NCBI RefSeq assembly: GCF_041224595.1
Contig: NZ_JBGFGN010000162.1
Location: 318,619 to 382,618 of the forward strand
Direction: 5' to 3'
DNA from: Donghicola sp041224595
GTDB lineage: Bacteria > Pseudomonadota > Alphaproteobacteria > Rhodobacterales > Rhodobacteraceae
DNA: 64,000 bases
A program made the translations under genes and the position numbers. The notes under the pieces are model-generated. The model was not told the DNA's origin. It did not search any database and saw nothing but the letters and a program-made list of their open reading frames with translations. Position 1 is the stretch's first letter, and the number at the start of each line of letters is the position of its first letter. Positions 42,782 to 51,374 of this stretch are shown here, piece by piece.

Positions 42782-44209
42782 ATGAGCTTGCACATTCCAT
42801 TCGATAACAGCTACGCCCGTCTGCCGGACCGCTTCTTTGCCCGCCAAGGGGCCGCGCCCGCCACCGCGCCAGAGCTTTTGGCGTTCAACACGGGGCTCGC
42901 GCGGGAGTTGGGGATCGGCTTTGACGAAGACCCCGATGCGCTGGCCGCTGCGTTTTCAGGTGTCGCACTGCCGGACGGGGCCGAGCCACTGGCGCAGGCC
43001 TATGCAGGACACCAGTTCGGCGGATTTTCCCAGCAGCTCGGAGATGGGCGCGCGCTGCTCCTCGGCGAGGTTTTGGACCCGAATGGCATCCGCTATGACA
43101 TCCAACTCAAAGGGTCGGGCCGCACGCCTTTTAGTCGCAACGGCGATGGCAAGGCATGGCTGGGTCCGGTGCTGCGCGAATACGTGGTGTCCGAGGCAAT
43201 GCACGCTTTGGGCGTGCCCACAACACGGGCCTTGGCGGCAGTGTCCACCGGCGACAGCGTGATGCGGCAGGCCATGCTGCCCGGTGCCGTGCTGACCCGT
43301 GTGGCGCGCAGCCATTTGCGGATCGGGACATTCCAGTATTTCGCCGTGCGCAATGACATCGACGCCCTACGCACCCTGACCGATTACGCGATCCAGCGCC
43401 ATTATCCGCAGGCCAAAGGACCGGCATGTCTGCTGCAATCGGTGATCGACGCGCAAGTCAAGTTGATCCCCCAATGGATGGCCTTGGGCTTTATTCATGG
43501 GGTCATGAACACCGACAACAGCACCATCTCGGGCGAGACAATCGATTATGGTCCTTGCGCGTTCATGGACGACTACCACCCGCACAAGGTCTTTTCCTCG
43601 ATCGACCAACAGGGGCGCTACGCCTTCTCGAACCAGATGCACATCGTGATCTGGAACCTTGCGCAATTGGCCAGCGCTCTGGTCGCGCTGGCACCAGAGG
43701 CCGAGCAGGACGCGGTGGTCGAAGATTACACCCAGCGCATTCACGCCATGCCAGAAGCGCTTGATGCTGAATGGCTGCGCCTGCTGGGCCGCAAAGTCGG
43801 CATTGCGGACGCCCGTCCCGAGGACAAAGCCATGATCGAAAAGCTGCTTGATCTGATGGCCCATGATGGCACGGACTTTACCAATACCTTCCGCGCTTTG
43901 GCCGAGGGGACCGCCCGGGACCAATTCACCAACCGAGAGGCGTTCGACGACTGGCACGCGGGGTGGCAGCAGCGGACCGCCTCCGAAGAGGACTCGCACT
44001 CGCTGATGGCCTCGGTCAATCCGGTCTACATCCCGCGCAACCACCGGATCGAACAGATGATCGAGGCTGCGGTCGAGGGCGATTTGGCCCCCTTCAAGCG
44101 GTTGATGAAAGTGCTGGCGACGCCCTTTACCCCGCAAGACGGGGCCGAGGATCTGACCCTTCCTCCGACCCGCGATGAGGTGGTGCATCGCACTTTCTGC
44201 GGGACCTAA
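42782..44209 (+). CDS. selO: Protein adenylyltransferase SelO
   Basis: SelO is a pseudokinase-fold enzyme that transfers AMP to Ser, Thr or Tyr of target proteins, linked to redox stress. The 475-residue protein shows the family blocks AQAYAGHQFGGFSQQLGDGRALLLGEV, IQLKGSGRTPFSRNGDGKAWLGPVLREY, GFIHGVMNTDNSTISGETIDYGPCAFMDDY and FSNQMHIVIWNLAQLA. It ends in FCGT: a cysteine third from the end, at the place of the selenocysteine in eukaryotic SelO and of Cys in most bacteria. It appears to be transcribed alone. Confidence 0.94.
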   Translation: MSLHIPFDNSYARLPDRFFARQGAAPATAPELLAFNTGLARELGIGFDEDPDALAAAFSGVALPDGAEPLAQAYAGHQFGGFSQQLGDGRALLLGEVLDPNGIRYDIQLKGSGRTPFSRNGDGKAWLGPVLREYVVSEAMHALGVPTTRALAAVSTGDSVMRQAMLPGAVLTRVARSHLRIGTFQYFAVRNDIDALRTLTDYAIQRHYPQAKGPACLLQSVIDAQVKLIPQWMALGFIHGVMNTDNSTISGETIDYGPCAFMDDYHPHKVFSSIDQQGRYAFSNQMHIVIWNLAQLASALVALAPEAEQDAVVEDYTQRIHAMPEALDAEWLRLLGRKVGIADARPEDKAMIEKLLDLMAHDGTDFTNTFRALAEGTARDQFTNREAFDDWHAGWQQRTASEEDSHSLMASVNPVYIPRNHRIEQMIEAAVEGDLAPFKRLMKVLATPFTPQDGAEDLTLPPTRDEVVHRTFCGT

Positions 44210-44332
44210 AGCGCCCCTGTCCTGAAATACTTGGCCCGAGGCGCAGGTTTTTCATTGCGTTCTGGGGGGCGGTTCATACATCCATGGGACTAGGGCCAAT
44301 CACGGCGCACGCGTTCTGCAAGAGAGTATGAC

Positions 44333-45385
44333 ATGGGACAGGCCGACCGGCCCTTTGTGACACTGGTCTATAGCGTGGCTTTGGCCCTGATGCTTGGCTA
44401 CCTTTTGGTGATCGGCAAACAGATCCTTGTCCCGATCCTGTTTGCGATCATCCTGTGTTATATCCTGCTCGAAAGCGCGCGGGGCATTGGGCGGGTACCC
44501 GGCCTGAAACGCAGCCCAACATGGCTGCGGCACATTTTTACCCTGCTCGCCTTTGCGCTGGTCCTGACCCTGCTGACCTCAATCACGACGGAAAACGCGC
44601 AGGCGCTGGCCCAACGGGTGCCGGAATACGAGATGCGCCTGAATGTCTTTGTCAACGATGTGTCAGAGCGCCTGAACCTGCAAGAGCAGCCCTCTTGGAC
44701 AGCGCTGCGGAACATGCTGGGCACCGACATCAACCTTGGTCAGATCACCAGCCGGATGCTTGGCGTTCTGGCCAGCTTTGGCACCAATATGTTCCTTGTT
44801 CTTCTGCTGGCGGCGTTTCTCATGCTGGAAAGTGCTGGCCTGAGTGCCAAAGTCACCCGCGCCTTTGAGACCCGCGAACAGTCCGACGCGATCATCAACA
44901 TCTTTCACAAGATCAACGCGCAGATCGGTCAGTACCTGGCGGCCAAGACTGCGATCAACCTATGTTTGGGCTTCATCTCTTGGGTGATCATGGCGCTGAT
45001 CGGCGTGGACTTTGCGATGTTCTGGGCCGTTGTGATCGGGCTGCTGAACTATATTCCTTACGTGGGCAGTCTGATGGGTGTGCTGTTCCCGACGCTGCTG
45101 AGTGTTGTGCAATTTGGCGATATGGCGACCACCGTGACCACCGCGATCACCCTAACGCTGGCACAGATGCTGATGGGCAATATCGTCGAGCCCCGCCTCT
45201 TGGGCCGCCTTGTGAACCTGAGCCCGTTTGTCGTTCTGGTCTCGCTGGTTGTCTGGGGGAGCCTATGGGGCATTCCGGGCGCGTTTCTGGCGGTGCCCAT
45301 GACCTCGATCGTGACGCTGATCCTCGCGGGCTTTCCAGCCACGCGCTGGATTTCGGTGCTTCTGTCCTCTGAGGGAAAGATCTGA
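44333..45385 (+). CDS. AI-2E-family (PerM/YdiK-type) membrane transporter
   Basis: The 350-residue protein has about seven to eight hydrophobic helices: a pair at the N terminus (VYSVALALMLGYLLVI, ILVPILFAIILCYILL), one near residue 70, then a soluble middle segment and a C-terminal cluster including NLCLGFISWVIMALIGVDFAMFWAVVIGLLNYIPYVGSLMGVLFPTL, read as overlapping motifs of this family (LNYIPYVGS). NIVEPRLLGRLVNLSPFVVLVSL is another hallmark. Family members export small signals or ions; the substrate cannot be given. Confidence 0.9.
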   Translation: MGQADRPFVTLVYSVALALMLGYLLVIGKQILVPILFAIILCYILLESARGIGRVPGLKRSPTWLRHIFTLLAFALVLTLLTSITTENAQALAQRVPEYEMRLNVFVNDVSERLNLQEQPSWTALRNMLGTDINLGQITSRMLGVLASFGTNMFLVLLLAAFLMLESAGLSAKVTRAFETREQSDAIINIFHKINAQIGQYLAAKTAINLCLGFISWVIMALIGVDFAMFWAVVIGLLNYIPYVGSLMGVLFPTLLSVVQFGDMATTVTTAITLTLAQMLMGNIVEPRLLGRLVNLSPFVVLVSLVVWGSLWGIPGAFLAVPMTSIVTLILAGFPATRWISVLLSSEGKI

Positions 45386-45473
45386 CCTTTTCCTTGGCGA
45401 CTTTCCTATGGCACTCTTCGGCCTACGGCGCTATTCGGCCCGCCCGAAAGAGCAGTAACCAACTGGGATCTCT

Positions 45474-45890
45474 ATGACGACTGACAGCATCATCGTGCGC
45501 TGCGAAGCCAAGGGCCTTCGGATGACCGGCCAGCGCCGCCTGATCGCAGAAGTACTGGAAAGCTCCAACGACCATCCCGATGTCGAAGAGCTGTACGCGT
45601 TGGCCAACGCGCGTGATCCCAAAATCTCTTTGGCGACGGTCTACCGCACGGTCAAACTGTTCGAAGAATCCGGCATTCTAGAGCGCGTGGATTTCGGCGA
45701 CGGCCGCGCCCGCTACGAAGACGCCGAGCGCGAGCACCATGATCATCTGATCGACATGACCACAGGACAGGTGATCGAGTTCGTTGATCCCGAAATCGAA
45801 GAACTGCAAGAGCGTATCGCCAAACGTCTTGGTTACAAGCTCAAGGGCCACAAGCTAGAGCTCTATGGGGTTCCAATAAAGAAATCCTGA
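45474..45890 (+). CDS. fur: Fur-family metal regulator (Fur/Mur)
   Basis: The 138-residue protein has the Fur winged helix (LRMTGQRRLIAEVLESSNDHPDVEELYALA, ISLATVYRTVKLFEESGIL) and the dimerisation/metal domain with HHDHLIDMTTGQVIEF. No CxxC pairs are present, so it lacks the structural zinc site of E. coli Fur. In Rhodobacterales the corresponding protein is manganese-responsive Mur controlling sitABCD, so Mn or Fe sensing are both possible. A short hairpin follows it. Confidence 0.9.
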   Translation: MTTDSIIVRCEAKGLRMTGQRRLIAEVLESSNDHPDVEELYALANARDPKISLATVYRTVKLFEESGILERVDFGDGRARYEDAEREHHDHLIDMTTGQVIEFVDPEIEELQERIAKRLGYKLKGHKLELYGVPIKKS

Positions 45891-45898
45891 TATATCGA

Positions 45899-45954
45899 AC
45901 ACGTCTCGTGTTATTTCTTGCGTTTGCGCTAACATTTCCGTAGGTCTTCCTACA
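45899..45954 (+). promoter_or_regulatory. Two small hairpins between fur and the DMT permease
   Basis: AACACG-TCT-CGTGTT (45899-45913) is followed by a T-rich stretch and could be a weak terminator. GTAGG-TCTT-CCTAC (45941-45954) sits right before the RBS of the next gene and might affect its translation. Confidence 0.4.
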
Positions 45955-45974
45955 AATGAGGGGGAGAAGCCGCT

Positions 45975-46868
45975 TTGGATAATCTGCGCGGTATCATGTT
46001 GCTTGTGTTCGCGATGGCCAGCTTCGCGATCGAGGATCTGTTTATCAAAACAGCCTCCCAGACCCTGCCAACAGGTCAGATCATCGGCATTCTTGGCATC
46101 GTTGGGGCTATTTTCTTTGCGATCTACGCCCGCGCCATGGGCCACCGGCTGATCCATCCCGACGCGCTGCATAGAACGGTGGTTATTCGTAACATCTGCG
46201 AGATTGTGGGCACCCTGTCTTTTGTCACTGCCATCTCGCTCAGCGCGCTCAGCACCTCGACCGCGATCTATCAGGCCGCCCCTTTGGCGACGACCTTGGG
46301 TGCGGCCGTATTCCTGAAGGAACCCGTGGGGTGGCGCCGCTGGATGGCAATCTTTGTGGGCTTTGTCGGGGTAATGCTGATCATCCGTCCCGGCTCTGAG
46401 GCATTCGAGCCAGCCTCGCTCTTCGCGGTGCTGACCGTGATCACCTTGGCGGGTCGCGACGTGGCCACCCGCGTGATCCCCCAGCGCTTGTCCACGCTGG
46501 CGGTTTCGGCCTACGCCTTCTTGGCCATCGGCATCTCGGGCTTTGTCCTGATGATCGCGACAGGCCAGCCCGTCACCCCAATGAATGCCGCCGAGGTCAA
46601 AACCGTCTCGGCTGCCATCGTTTTTGCCCTGATGGGCTACTACACCCTGACCGCCGCCATGCGAGTCGGCGAGATGGGTGTGATCATGCCCTTCCGCTAT
46701 ACACGCCTGATTTTCGCAATGATCATTGGCCTGACCTTCTTCGAGGAGCGACCTGATGCGCTAACATACCTCGGGGCCGTCATAATTATTGCATCTGGCG
46801 TATATACCCTTTTCCGTGAGCGCAAACAGAGGCTTACACGTCTTTCCACAGCGTCCGGCACCCGCTAG
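45975..46868 (+). CDS. DMT-superfamily (EamA) membrane transporter
   Basis: The 297-residue protein has ten predicted helices in two repeated halves, the EamA architecture. Examples are GIMLLVFAMASFAIEDLFIK at the start and ATTLGAAVFLKEPVGWRRWMAIFVGFVGVMLIIRPG at the end of the first half, where the KEP motif is typical. The start is a TTG well placed after AGGGGGAGAAG; an ATG seven codons later would cut into the first helix. It exports or imports small metabolites; the substrate is unknown. Confidence 0.88.
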   Translation: MDNLRGIMLLVFAMASFAIEDLFIKTASQTLPTGQIIGILGIVGAIFFAIYARAMGHRLIHPDALHRTVVIRNICEIVGTLSFVTAISLSALSTSTAIYQAAPLATTLGAAVFLKEPVGWRRWMAIFVGFVGVMLIIRPGSEAFEPASLFAVLTVITLAGRDVATRVIPQRLSTLAVSAYAFLAIGISGFVLMIATGQPVTPMNAAEVKTVSAAIVFALMGYYTLTAAMRVGEMGVIMPFRYTRLIFAMIIGLTFFEERPDALTYLGAVIIIASGVYTLFRERKQRLTRLSTASGTR

Positions 46869-46902
46869 AACGCACACAAACCAATCCACCGAGGGACTTT
46901 TT

Positions 46903-48180
46903 ATGAGCACCATCATCGATATCCACGCGCGCGAGATCCTCGACAGCCGTGGCAACCCCACCGTCGAAGTCGACGTCATCCTCGAAGACGGCACCATGGG
47001 CCGCGCCGCAGTTCCCTCGGGCGCATCGACCGGCGCCTATGAGGCTGTTGAAAAGCGTGACGGCGACAAGTCGCGTTACATGGGCAAGGGCGTTCTGGAA
47101 GCTGTTGCTGCTGTAAACGGCGAGATCGCAGAAAACATCGTTGGTTTCGACGCGACCGAGCAAGAAGCCATCGACGCCGCGATGATCGAACTCGACGGCA
47201 CCGACAACAAGGGCCGTCTGGGCGCAAACGCCATCCTCGGCGTATCGCTGGCCGTTGCTAAGGCCGCTGCCGAATACACCGGCCAGCCTCTGTTCCGCTA
47301 TGTTGGCGGCACCTCGGCGCGCACCCTGCCCGTTCCGATGATGAACATCATCAACGGCGGCGAGCATGCGGACAACCCGATCGACATTCAGGAATTCATG
47401 ATCATGCCCGTTTCGGCCGCGAACATCCGCGAAGCCGTCCGCATGGGCTCCGAGGTCTTCCACACCCTGAAAAAAGAGCTGTCGGCTGCTGGCATGTCCA
47501 CCGGTCTGGGTGACGAAGGCGGCTTTGCCCCCGAACTGGGCTCGACCCGCGAAGCATTGGATTTCGTTCTGAAATCGATCGAAAAAGCAGGCTACAAACC
47601 CGGCGAGGACATCTATCTGGCCCTCGACTGTGCCGCGACCGAATACTTCGAAAACGGCAAATACGAGATGAAGGGCGAAGGCAAATCGCTGAGCCCCGCC
47701 GAGAACGTCGAATATCTGGCACAGCTCTGCGCAGACTACCCGATCATCTCGATCGAAGACGGCTGTGACGAAGATGACTGGGAAGGTTGGGCCATGCTGA
47801 CCGAAAAGCTCGGCGACAAAGTCCAGCTTGTTGGCGACGACCTCTTCGTGACCAACCCCTCGCGTCTGGCAGACGGCATCGCCAAGGGCGTTGCAAACTC
47901 CATGCTGGTCAAAGTGAACCAGATCGGCTCGCTGTCCGAAACCCTGAAGGCCGTCGATTTGGCCCACCGTGCGCGCTACACGAACGTGATGTCGCACCGC
48001 TCGGGCGAAACCGAGGACGCGACCATCGCGGACCTCGCGGTTGCCACCAACTGTGGCCAGATCAAAACCGGCTCGCTCGCGCGTTCGGACCGGCTCGCGA
48101 AATACAACCAGCTGATCCGCATCGAGGAAATGCTGGGTGAGACTGCCGTCTACGCGGGCACCTCGATCCTGAAAAAGTAA
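46903..48180 (+). CDS. eno: Enolase
   Basis: Enolase converts 2-phosphoglycerate to phosphoenolpyruvate, in glycolysis and in RNA degradosomes. The 425-residue protein has AREILDSRGNPTVEVDV, GASTGAYEAVEKRDGD, the magnesium ligands in ALDCAATE, SIEDGCDEDDWEGW and QLVGDDLFVTN, the catalytic Lys in LVKVNQIGSL and the MSHRSGETED stretch. The start at MSTIIDIHARE follows GAGGGA; a longer in-frame version would cover the end of the DMT gene. It has its own terminator. Confidence 0.98.
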   Translation: MSTIIDIHAREILDSRGNPTVEVDVILEDGTMGRAAVPSGASTGAYEAVEKRDGDKSRYMGKGVLEAVAAVNGEIAENIVGFDATEQEAIDAAMIELDGTDNKGRLGANAILGVSLAVAKAAAEYTGQPLFRYVGGTSARTLPVPMMNIINGGEHADNPIDIQEFMIMPVSAANIREAVRMGSEVFHTLKKELSAAGMSTGLGDEGGFAPELGSTREALDFVLKSIEKAGYKPGEDIYLALDCAATEYFENGKYEMKGEGKSLSPAENVEYLAQLCADYPIISIEDGCDEDDWEGWAMLTEKLGDKVQLVGDDLFVTNPSRLADGIAKGVANSMLVKVNQIGSLSETLKAVDLAHRARYTNVMSHRSGETEDATIADLAVATNCGQIKTGSLARSDRLAKYNQLIRIEEMLGETAVYAGTSILKK

Positions 48181-48202
48181 TCACCCCATCCGGTGATCAA
48201 AT

Positions 48203-48238
48203 GGCCCCGCTTGCACATCGCAGGCGGGGCTTTTCTTT
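48203..48238 (+). terminator. Terminator of eno
   Basis: GCCCCGC and GCGGGGC form a perfect stem with a 13-base loop, followed by TTTTCTTTT. A smaller stem (TCACC/GGTGA) precedes it at 48181-48196. Confidence 0.85.
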
Positions 48239-48264
48239 TGCCTAATCGCCCCTCAACTCGCCCC

Positions 48265-48696
48265 ATGACCACAGCTGACCAACTCATTGAGCGCCTCGCC
48301 CTCCAGCCCCATCCCGAGGGCGGCTATTACCGTCAGACATGGATTGCAGACAGCGCAGACGGCAAACGCCCCGCTGGCACCTGCATCTATTTCCTGCTCA
48401 AAGCGGGCGAGTCCAGCCAATGGCACCGCGTCGATGCCGCTGAAATCTGGCATTACTACGCAGGCGCTCCCCTGATCCTGAGCCTCTCGGAATCGGACGA
48501 AGGCCCCGCTAAGGATCACATGCTCGGCCCAGACGTCCTGAACGGCGAACAGCCGCAACTGATCGTCCCGCCACACCACTGGCAGGCCGCCAAAACCACA
48601 GGCGACTACACATTGGTTGGCTGCACAGTCAGCCCCGCCTTCGAGTTCGAAGGCTTCACCCTCGCCCCGCCGGACTTCGACATCCCGCGCAGCTAG
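48265..48696 (+). CDS. Cupin-fold protein, DUF985 (Cupin_5)
   Basis: The 143-residue protein matches the DUF985 cupin family: LQPHPEGGYYRQTW, IYFLLKAGESSQWHRVDAAEIWHYYAGAPL, VPPHHWQAAKTTGDYTLVGCTVSPAFEFEGF. The two histidines and Glu of the HRVDAAEIWH region fit a cupin metal site. Family function is not settled. It is transcribed with no obvious partner, starting 30 bases after the eno terminator. Confidence 0.9.
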   Translation: MTTADQLIERLALQPHPEGGYYRQTWIADSADGKRPAGTCIYFLLKAGESSQWHRVDAAEIWHYYAGAPLILSLSESDEGPAKDHMLGPDVLNGEQPQLIVPPHHWQAAKTTGDYTLVGCTVSPAFEFEGFTLAPPDFDIPRS

Positions 48697-48700
48697 GCTT

Positions 48701-48760
48701 CTTTTTGCAAGAAATACTCCGGGGGTGACGGCGCCCCGCGCCGGAGGGGGCAGCGCCCCC
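48701..48760. repeat. Dispersed 3'-flank element, copy e
   Basis: CTTTTTGCAAGAAATACTCC is followed by GGGGG, a GGCGC/GCGCC hairpin and GGGGGCAGCGCCCCC (48746-48760), identical to the final hairpin of copy a. It lies between convergent cupin and anmK genes. Confidence 0.65.
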
Positions 48761-49879
48761 TTATTCCCCGATCGCCACAGCCCCTGCCGCCGGACGGCTC
48801 ACAATACCGCCGCCCACTGCCGCAGGCACGCCAGTGGTCGACCGACACGACGTCGGCAGCCCCTTCAATACCCGCACGGCCAAATGCCCAAAAGCCTGCG
48901 CCTCAAGCATATCTCCGTCCAAACCAACGTCCTCGACTGGCAGAACCTCCGCATTAACCGCGCCGCGCAAGCCATTCATGATAAACGCATTCTTTCGACC
49001 GCCACCAGTCACGAGCAGCTTGGACGGCACCGCCGGGCAATGCTCCAGCCCCGCCGCCACACAGCGCACCGACAGCATCGACAGGGTCGCTACAGCGTCC
49101 GCATCGGACAGACCATCCACCCGCCCGATCACATCGGCAAAGTCATCGCGATCCAAAGATTTCGGCGGAATGCGGTGGAAGAATGCGCGCTCCAACACGT
49201 CAGCAATCAAAGCCTCATCCACGACGCCCGTGGCCGCCAACGCACCATCTGCGTCATAGGCCTGCCCCAGCCGCGCAAACATCACGTCATTCACCGGCGC
49301 ATTCGCAGGCCCCGTGTCAAACGCCAACAACGCGCCCTCTTCCTCGGGCCGGTCAAACCGCGGGTCCACATAGGTGATGTTCCCCACACCGCCCAAATTC
49401 AGAAAAGTAATCGGCTCCTCAGCCCCGATATACTTGGCGCAGGCAAAATGGAAAAACGGGGCCAGAGGCGCCCCTTCACCGCCCAAGCGCACATCGGCGG
49501 ATCGGAAATCCCACACGACCGGATATCCCAGCAATTCGGCCAGAACCGCGCCGTCTCCGCATTGGTGCGTGCCGCGCCCTGATGGGTCATGGGCCAAGGT
49601 CTGCCCGTGGAATCCCCCCAGATCAACCGGACCAAAGGGGGCCATCACCTGCGCATGAACTGTCTCGACAATCTCGGCGGCCTCTTCGAAATCCCCGTCC
49701 TGCCACTGGCCCAAAGCGGCGCGCAACGTGTCCCTCTGCCAGTCCGTATAGGGCCGATAGGCCGACGGCCCGAACCCGTGAATCCGCTCGCCATCACTCA
49801 GTACAATTGCCGCATCCACCCCATCGAGCGATGTTCCTGACATCGTTCCCAGGGCTTGCAGCACACCAGATTGCTTCAT
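48761..49879 (-). CDS. anmK: Anhydro-N-acetylmuramic acid kinase
   Basis: AnmK phosphorylates anhydro-MurNAc, recycling peptidoglycan. The 372-residue protein is an ASKHA-fold kinase with the N-terminal phosphate loop GTMSGTSLDGVDAAI, GFHGQTLAHDP, LNLGGVGNITYVDP (second phosphate loop), AFDTGPANAPVND and LLVTGGGRKNAFIM. The start was placed at MKQSGVLQ; the seven-residue extension lacks an RBS. It is divergent from tyrS and convergent with the cupin gene. Confidence 0.95.
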   Translation of the reverse strand: MKQSGVLQALGTMSGTSLDGVDAAIVLSDGERIHGFGPSAYRPYTDWQRDTLRAALGQWQDGDFEEAAEIVETVHAQVMAPFGPVDLGGFHGQTLAHDPSGRGTHQCGDGAVLAELLGYPVVWDFRSADVRLGGEGAPLAPFFHFACAKYIGAEEPITFLNLGGVGNITYVDPRFDRPEEEGALLAFDTGPANAPVNDVMFARLGQAYDADGALAATGVVDEALIADVLERAFFHRIPPKSLDRDDFADVIGRVDGLSDADAVATLSMLSVRCVAAGLEHCPAVPSKLLVTGGGRKNAFIMNGLRGAVNAEVLPVEDVGLDGDMLEAQAFGHLAVRVLKGLPTSCRSTTGVPAAVGGGIVSRPAAGAVAIGE

Positions 49880-49943
49880 GCGCTTTTCCTCTGCTCGCAA
49901 CCGCTCTATAGAGTGCCTCGCAACCGTAAAAGGGACAAGTGCA

Positions 49944-51194
49944 ATGACCTACCATCCAAAGTCTGAATTCCTGCGCATCATGATCGAGCGCGGCTATCTG
50001 GCGGATTGCACCGACTATCAGAGCCTCGATGACGCGCTGATGGCGGGCACTGTCCCTGCGTATATCGGCTACGACGCCACCGCCGCGTCGCTGCACGTCG
50101 GGCACCTGCTGAATATCATGATGCTGCGCTGGCTGCAGAAAACCGGCCACAAACCCATCACCTTGATGGGCGGCGGCACCACCAAAGTGGGCGATCCGTC
50201 CTTCCGCAGCGATGAACGTCCCCTGCTTGGCCCCGATCAGATCCAATCGAACATCGACGGGATGCAGCAGGTGTTCGCCCGCTACCTCAGCTACAGCGAC
50301 ACACTCAATGGCGCGATCATGCTGAACAACGCCGAGTGGCTGGACAACCTGAACTACCTCGAGTTCCTGCGCGACATCGGCCGCCATTTCAGCGTGAACC
50401 GTATGCTGTCCTTCGAATCGGTCAAATCCCGTCTGGACCGCGAACAGTCGCTCAGCTTCCTCGAGTTCAACTACATGATCCTGCAGGCCTATGACTTCCT
50501 CGAGCTGAACCGCCGCTATGGCTGTCTTTTGCAGATGGGCGGCTCTGACCAGTGGGGCAACATCGTCAACGGCATCGACCTGACCCGCCGCGTGCTGGAC
50601 CACGAAATCTACGGCCTGACCTCGCCCCTGCTGACCACCAGCGACGGCAAGAAAATGGGCAAGAGCCAAGGCGGCGCCATGTGGCTGAACGCCGACATGC
50701 TGTCGCCCTATGACTTCTGGCAGTTCTGGCGCAACACCACGGACGCGGACACTGGCCGCTTCCTGAAGCTCTATACCGAGCTGCCCGTGGACGAGTGCGA
50801 GCGTCTTGGCGCGCTGCAAGGCTCCGAGATCAACGAAGCCAAAATCATTCTGGCGAACGAAGTCACCAGCCTGCTGCACGGGGTCGAAGCGGCCAAAGCC
50901 GCCGAAGCCACCGCCAAAGAGGTCTTTGAAAAGGGCATCGCTGGCGGCGACCTGCCCCGTCTAACCCTAAGCGCCGATGAGCTTGGCGATGGCATCTCGG
51001 TCGTGCAGATCTTTGTCCGTTCCGGCCTTGCAGCCACTGGCAAAGAGGCCAAGCGCCTGATCGCCGACAACGGCGCTAAGATCGACGACGAGGCCGTCAC
51101 CGACGCGGGCAAGCTGATCACCGCAGCCGATCTGTCCAGCCCCCTGAAGCTGAGCGCAGGCAAGAAACGCCACGCCATCGTCGAACTGGGCTAA
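49944..51194 (+). CDS. tyrS: Tyrosyl-tRNA synthetase
   Basis: TyrRS charges tRNA-Tyr. The 416-residue class I enzyme has HVGHLLNIMMLRW (the HIGH motif), the tyrosine pocket (YDATAASLHVGH), MGGSDQWGNIVNGIDL, the KMSKS loop as KKMGKSQGG, and a C-terminal S4 RNA-binding domain (GLAATGKEAKRLIADNGAKI). The start at MTYHPKSEFL follows AAGGGAC. A strong terminator follows, although it lies inside a small open frame on the other strand. Confidence 0.97.
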   Translation: MTYHPKSEFLRIMIERGYLADCTDYQSLDDALMAGTVPAYIGYDATAASLHVGHLLNIMMLRWLQKTGHKPITLMGGGTTKVGDPSFRSDERPLLGPDQIQSNIDGMQQVFARYLSYSDTLNGAIMLNNAEWLDNLNYLEFLRDIGRHFSVNRMLSFESVKSRLDREQSLSFLEFNYMILQAYDFLELNRRYGCLLQMGGSDQWGNIVNGIDLTRRVLDHEIYGLTSPLLTTSDGKKMGKSQGGAMWLNADMLSPYDFWQFWRNTTDADTGRFLKLYTELPVDECERLGALQGSEINEAKIILANEVTSLLHGVEAAKAAEATAKEVFEKGIAGGDLPRLTLSADELGDGISVVQIFVRSGLAATGKEAKRLIADNGAKIDDEAVTDAGKLITAADLSSPLKLSAGKKRHAIVELG

Positions 51195-51337
51195 ACCAGC
51201 CAATCAATCAGGCTGAGCCCCAAGTACACAGGCACAGCCAAAACGCAGAACAACCAAAGCGCCCCGATCAACGTTGGTCGGGGCGCTTTTGCGTGAACGC
51301 CCTTTACGGTTTTTTCAGGTTTCTTAAAAAATTCCAT
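51191..51337 (-). CDS. Possible 48-residue membrane protein
   Basis: An ATG frame on the minus strand encodes a cationic N terminus (five Lys, one Arg and one His in the first 20 residues, MEFFKKPEK) followed by one hydrophobic helix (LIGALWLFCVLAVPVYLGL) and a short tail. Its TAG overlaps the tyrS stop. The tyrS terminator hairpin is embedded in the coding sequence, and there is no clear RBS, so the frame may be accidental. The tidy cationic-then-hydrophobic pattern argues for a real peptide. No family is recognised. Confidence 0.4.
   Translation of the reverse strand: MEFFKKPEKTVKGVHAKAPRPTLIGALWLFCVLAVPVYLGLSLIDWLV
51256..51290 (+). terminator. Terminator of tyrS
   Basis: AAAGCGCCCCGA and TCGGGGCGCTTT form a 12 bp stem around a 10-base loop, ending in TTTT. 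It overlaps the small minus-strand frame. Confidence 0.8.
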
Positions 51338-51344
51338 ACCGGCA

Positions 51345-51359
51345 TTAACCAGTCGTTAA
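51345..51359. promoter_or_regulatory. Perfect CtrA box (TTAA-N7-TTAA)
   Basis: TTAACCAGTCGTTAA matches the CtrA consensus exactly. It lies 8 bases from the possible small minus-strand start and 16 from the plus-strand FemAB-like start. At those distances it would more easily repress, or act from within the promoter, than sit at a classical -35. Confidence 0.5.
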
Positions 51360-51374
51360 GTTTAGATATGGTTA

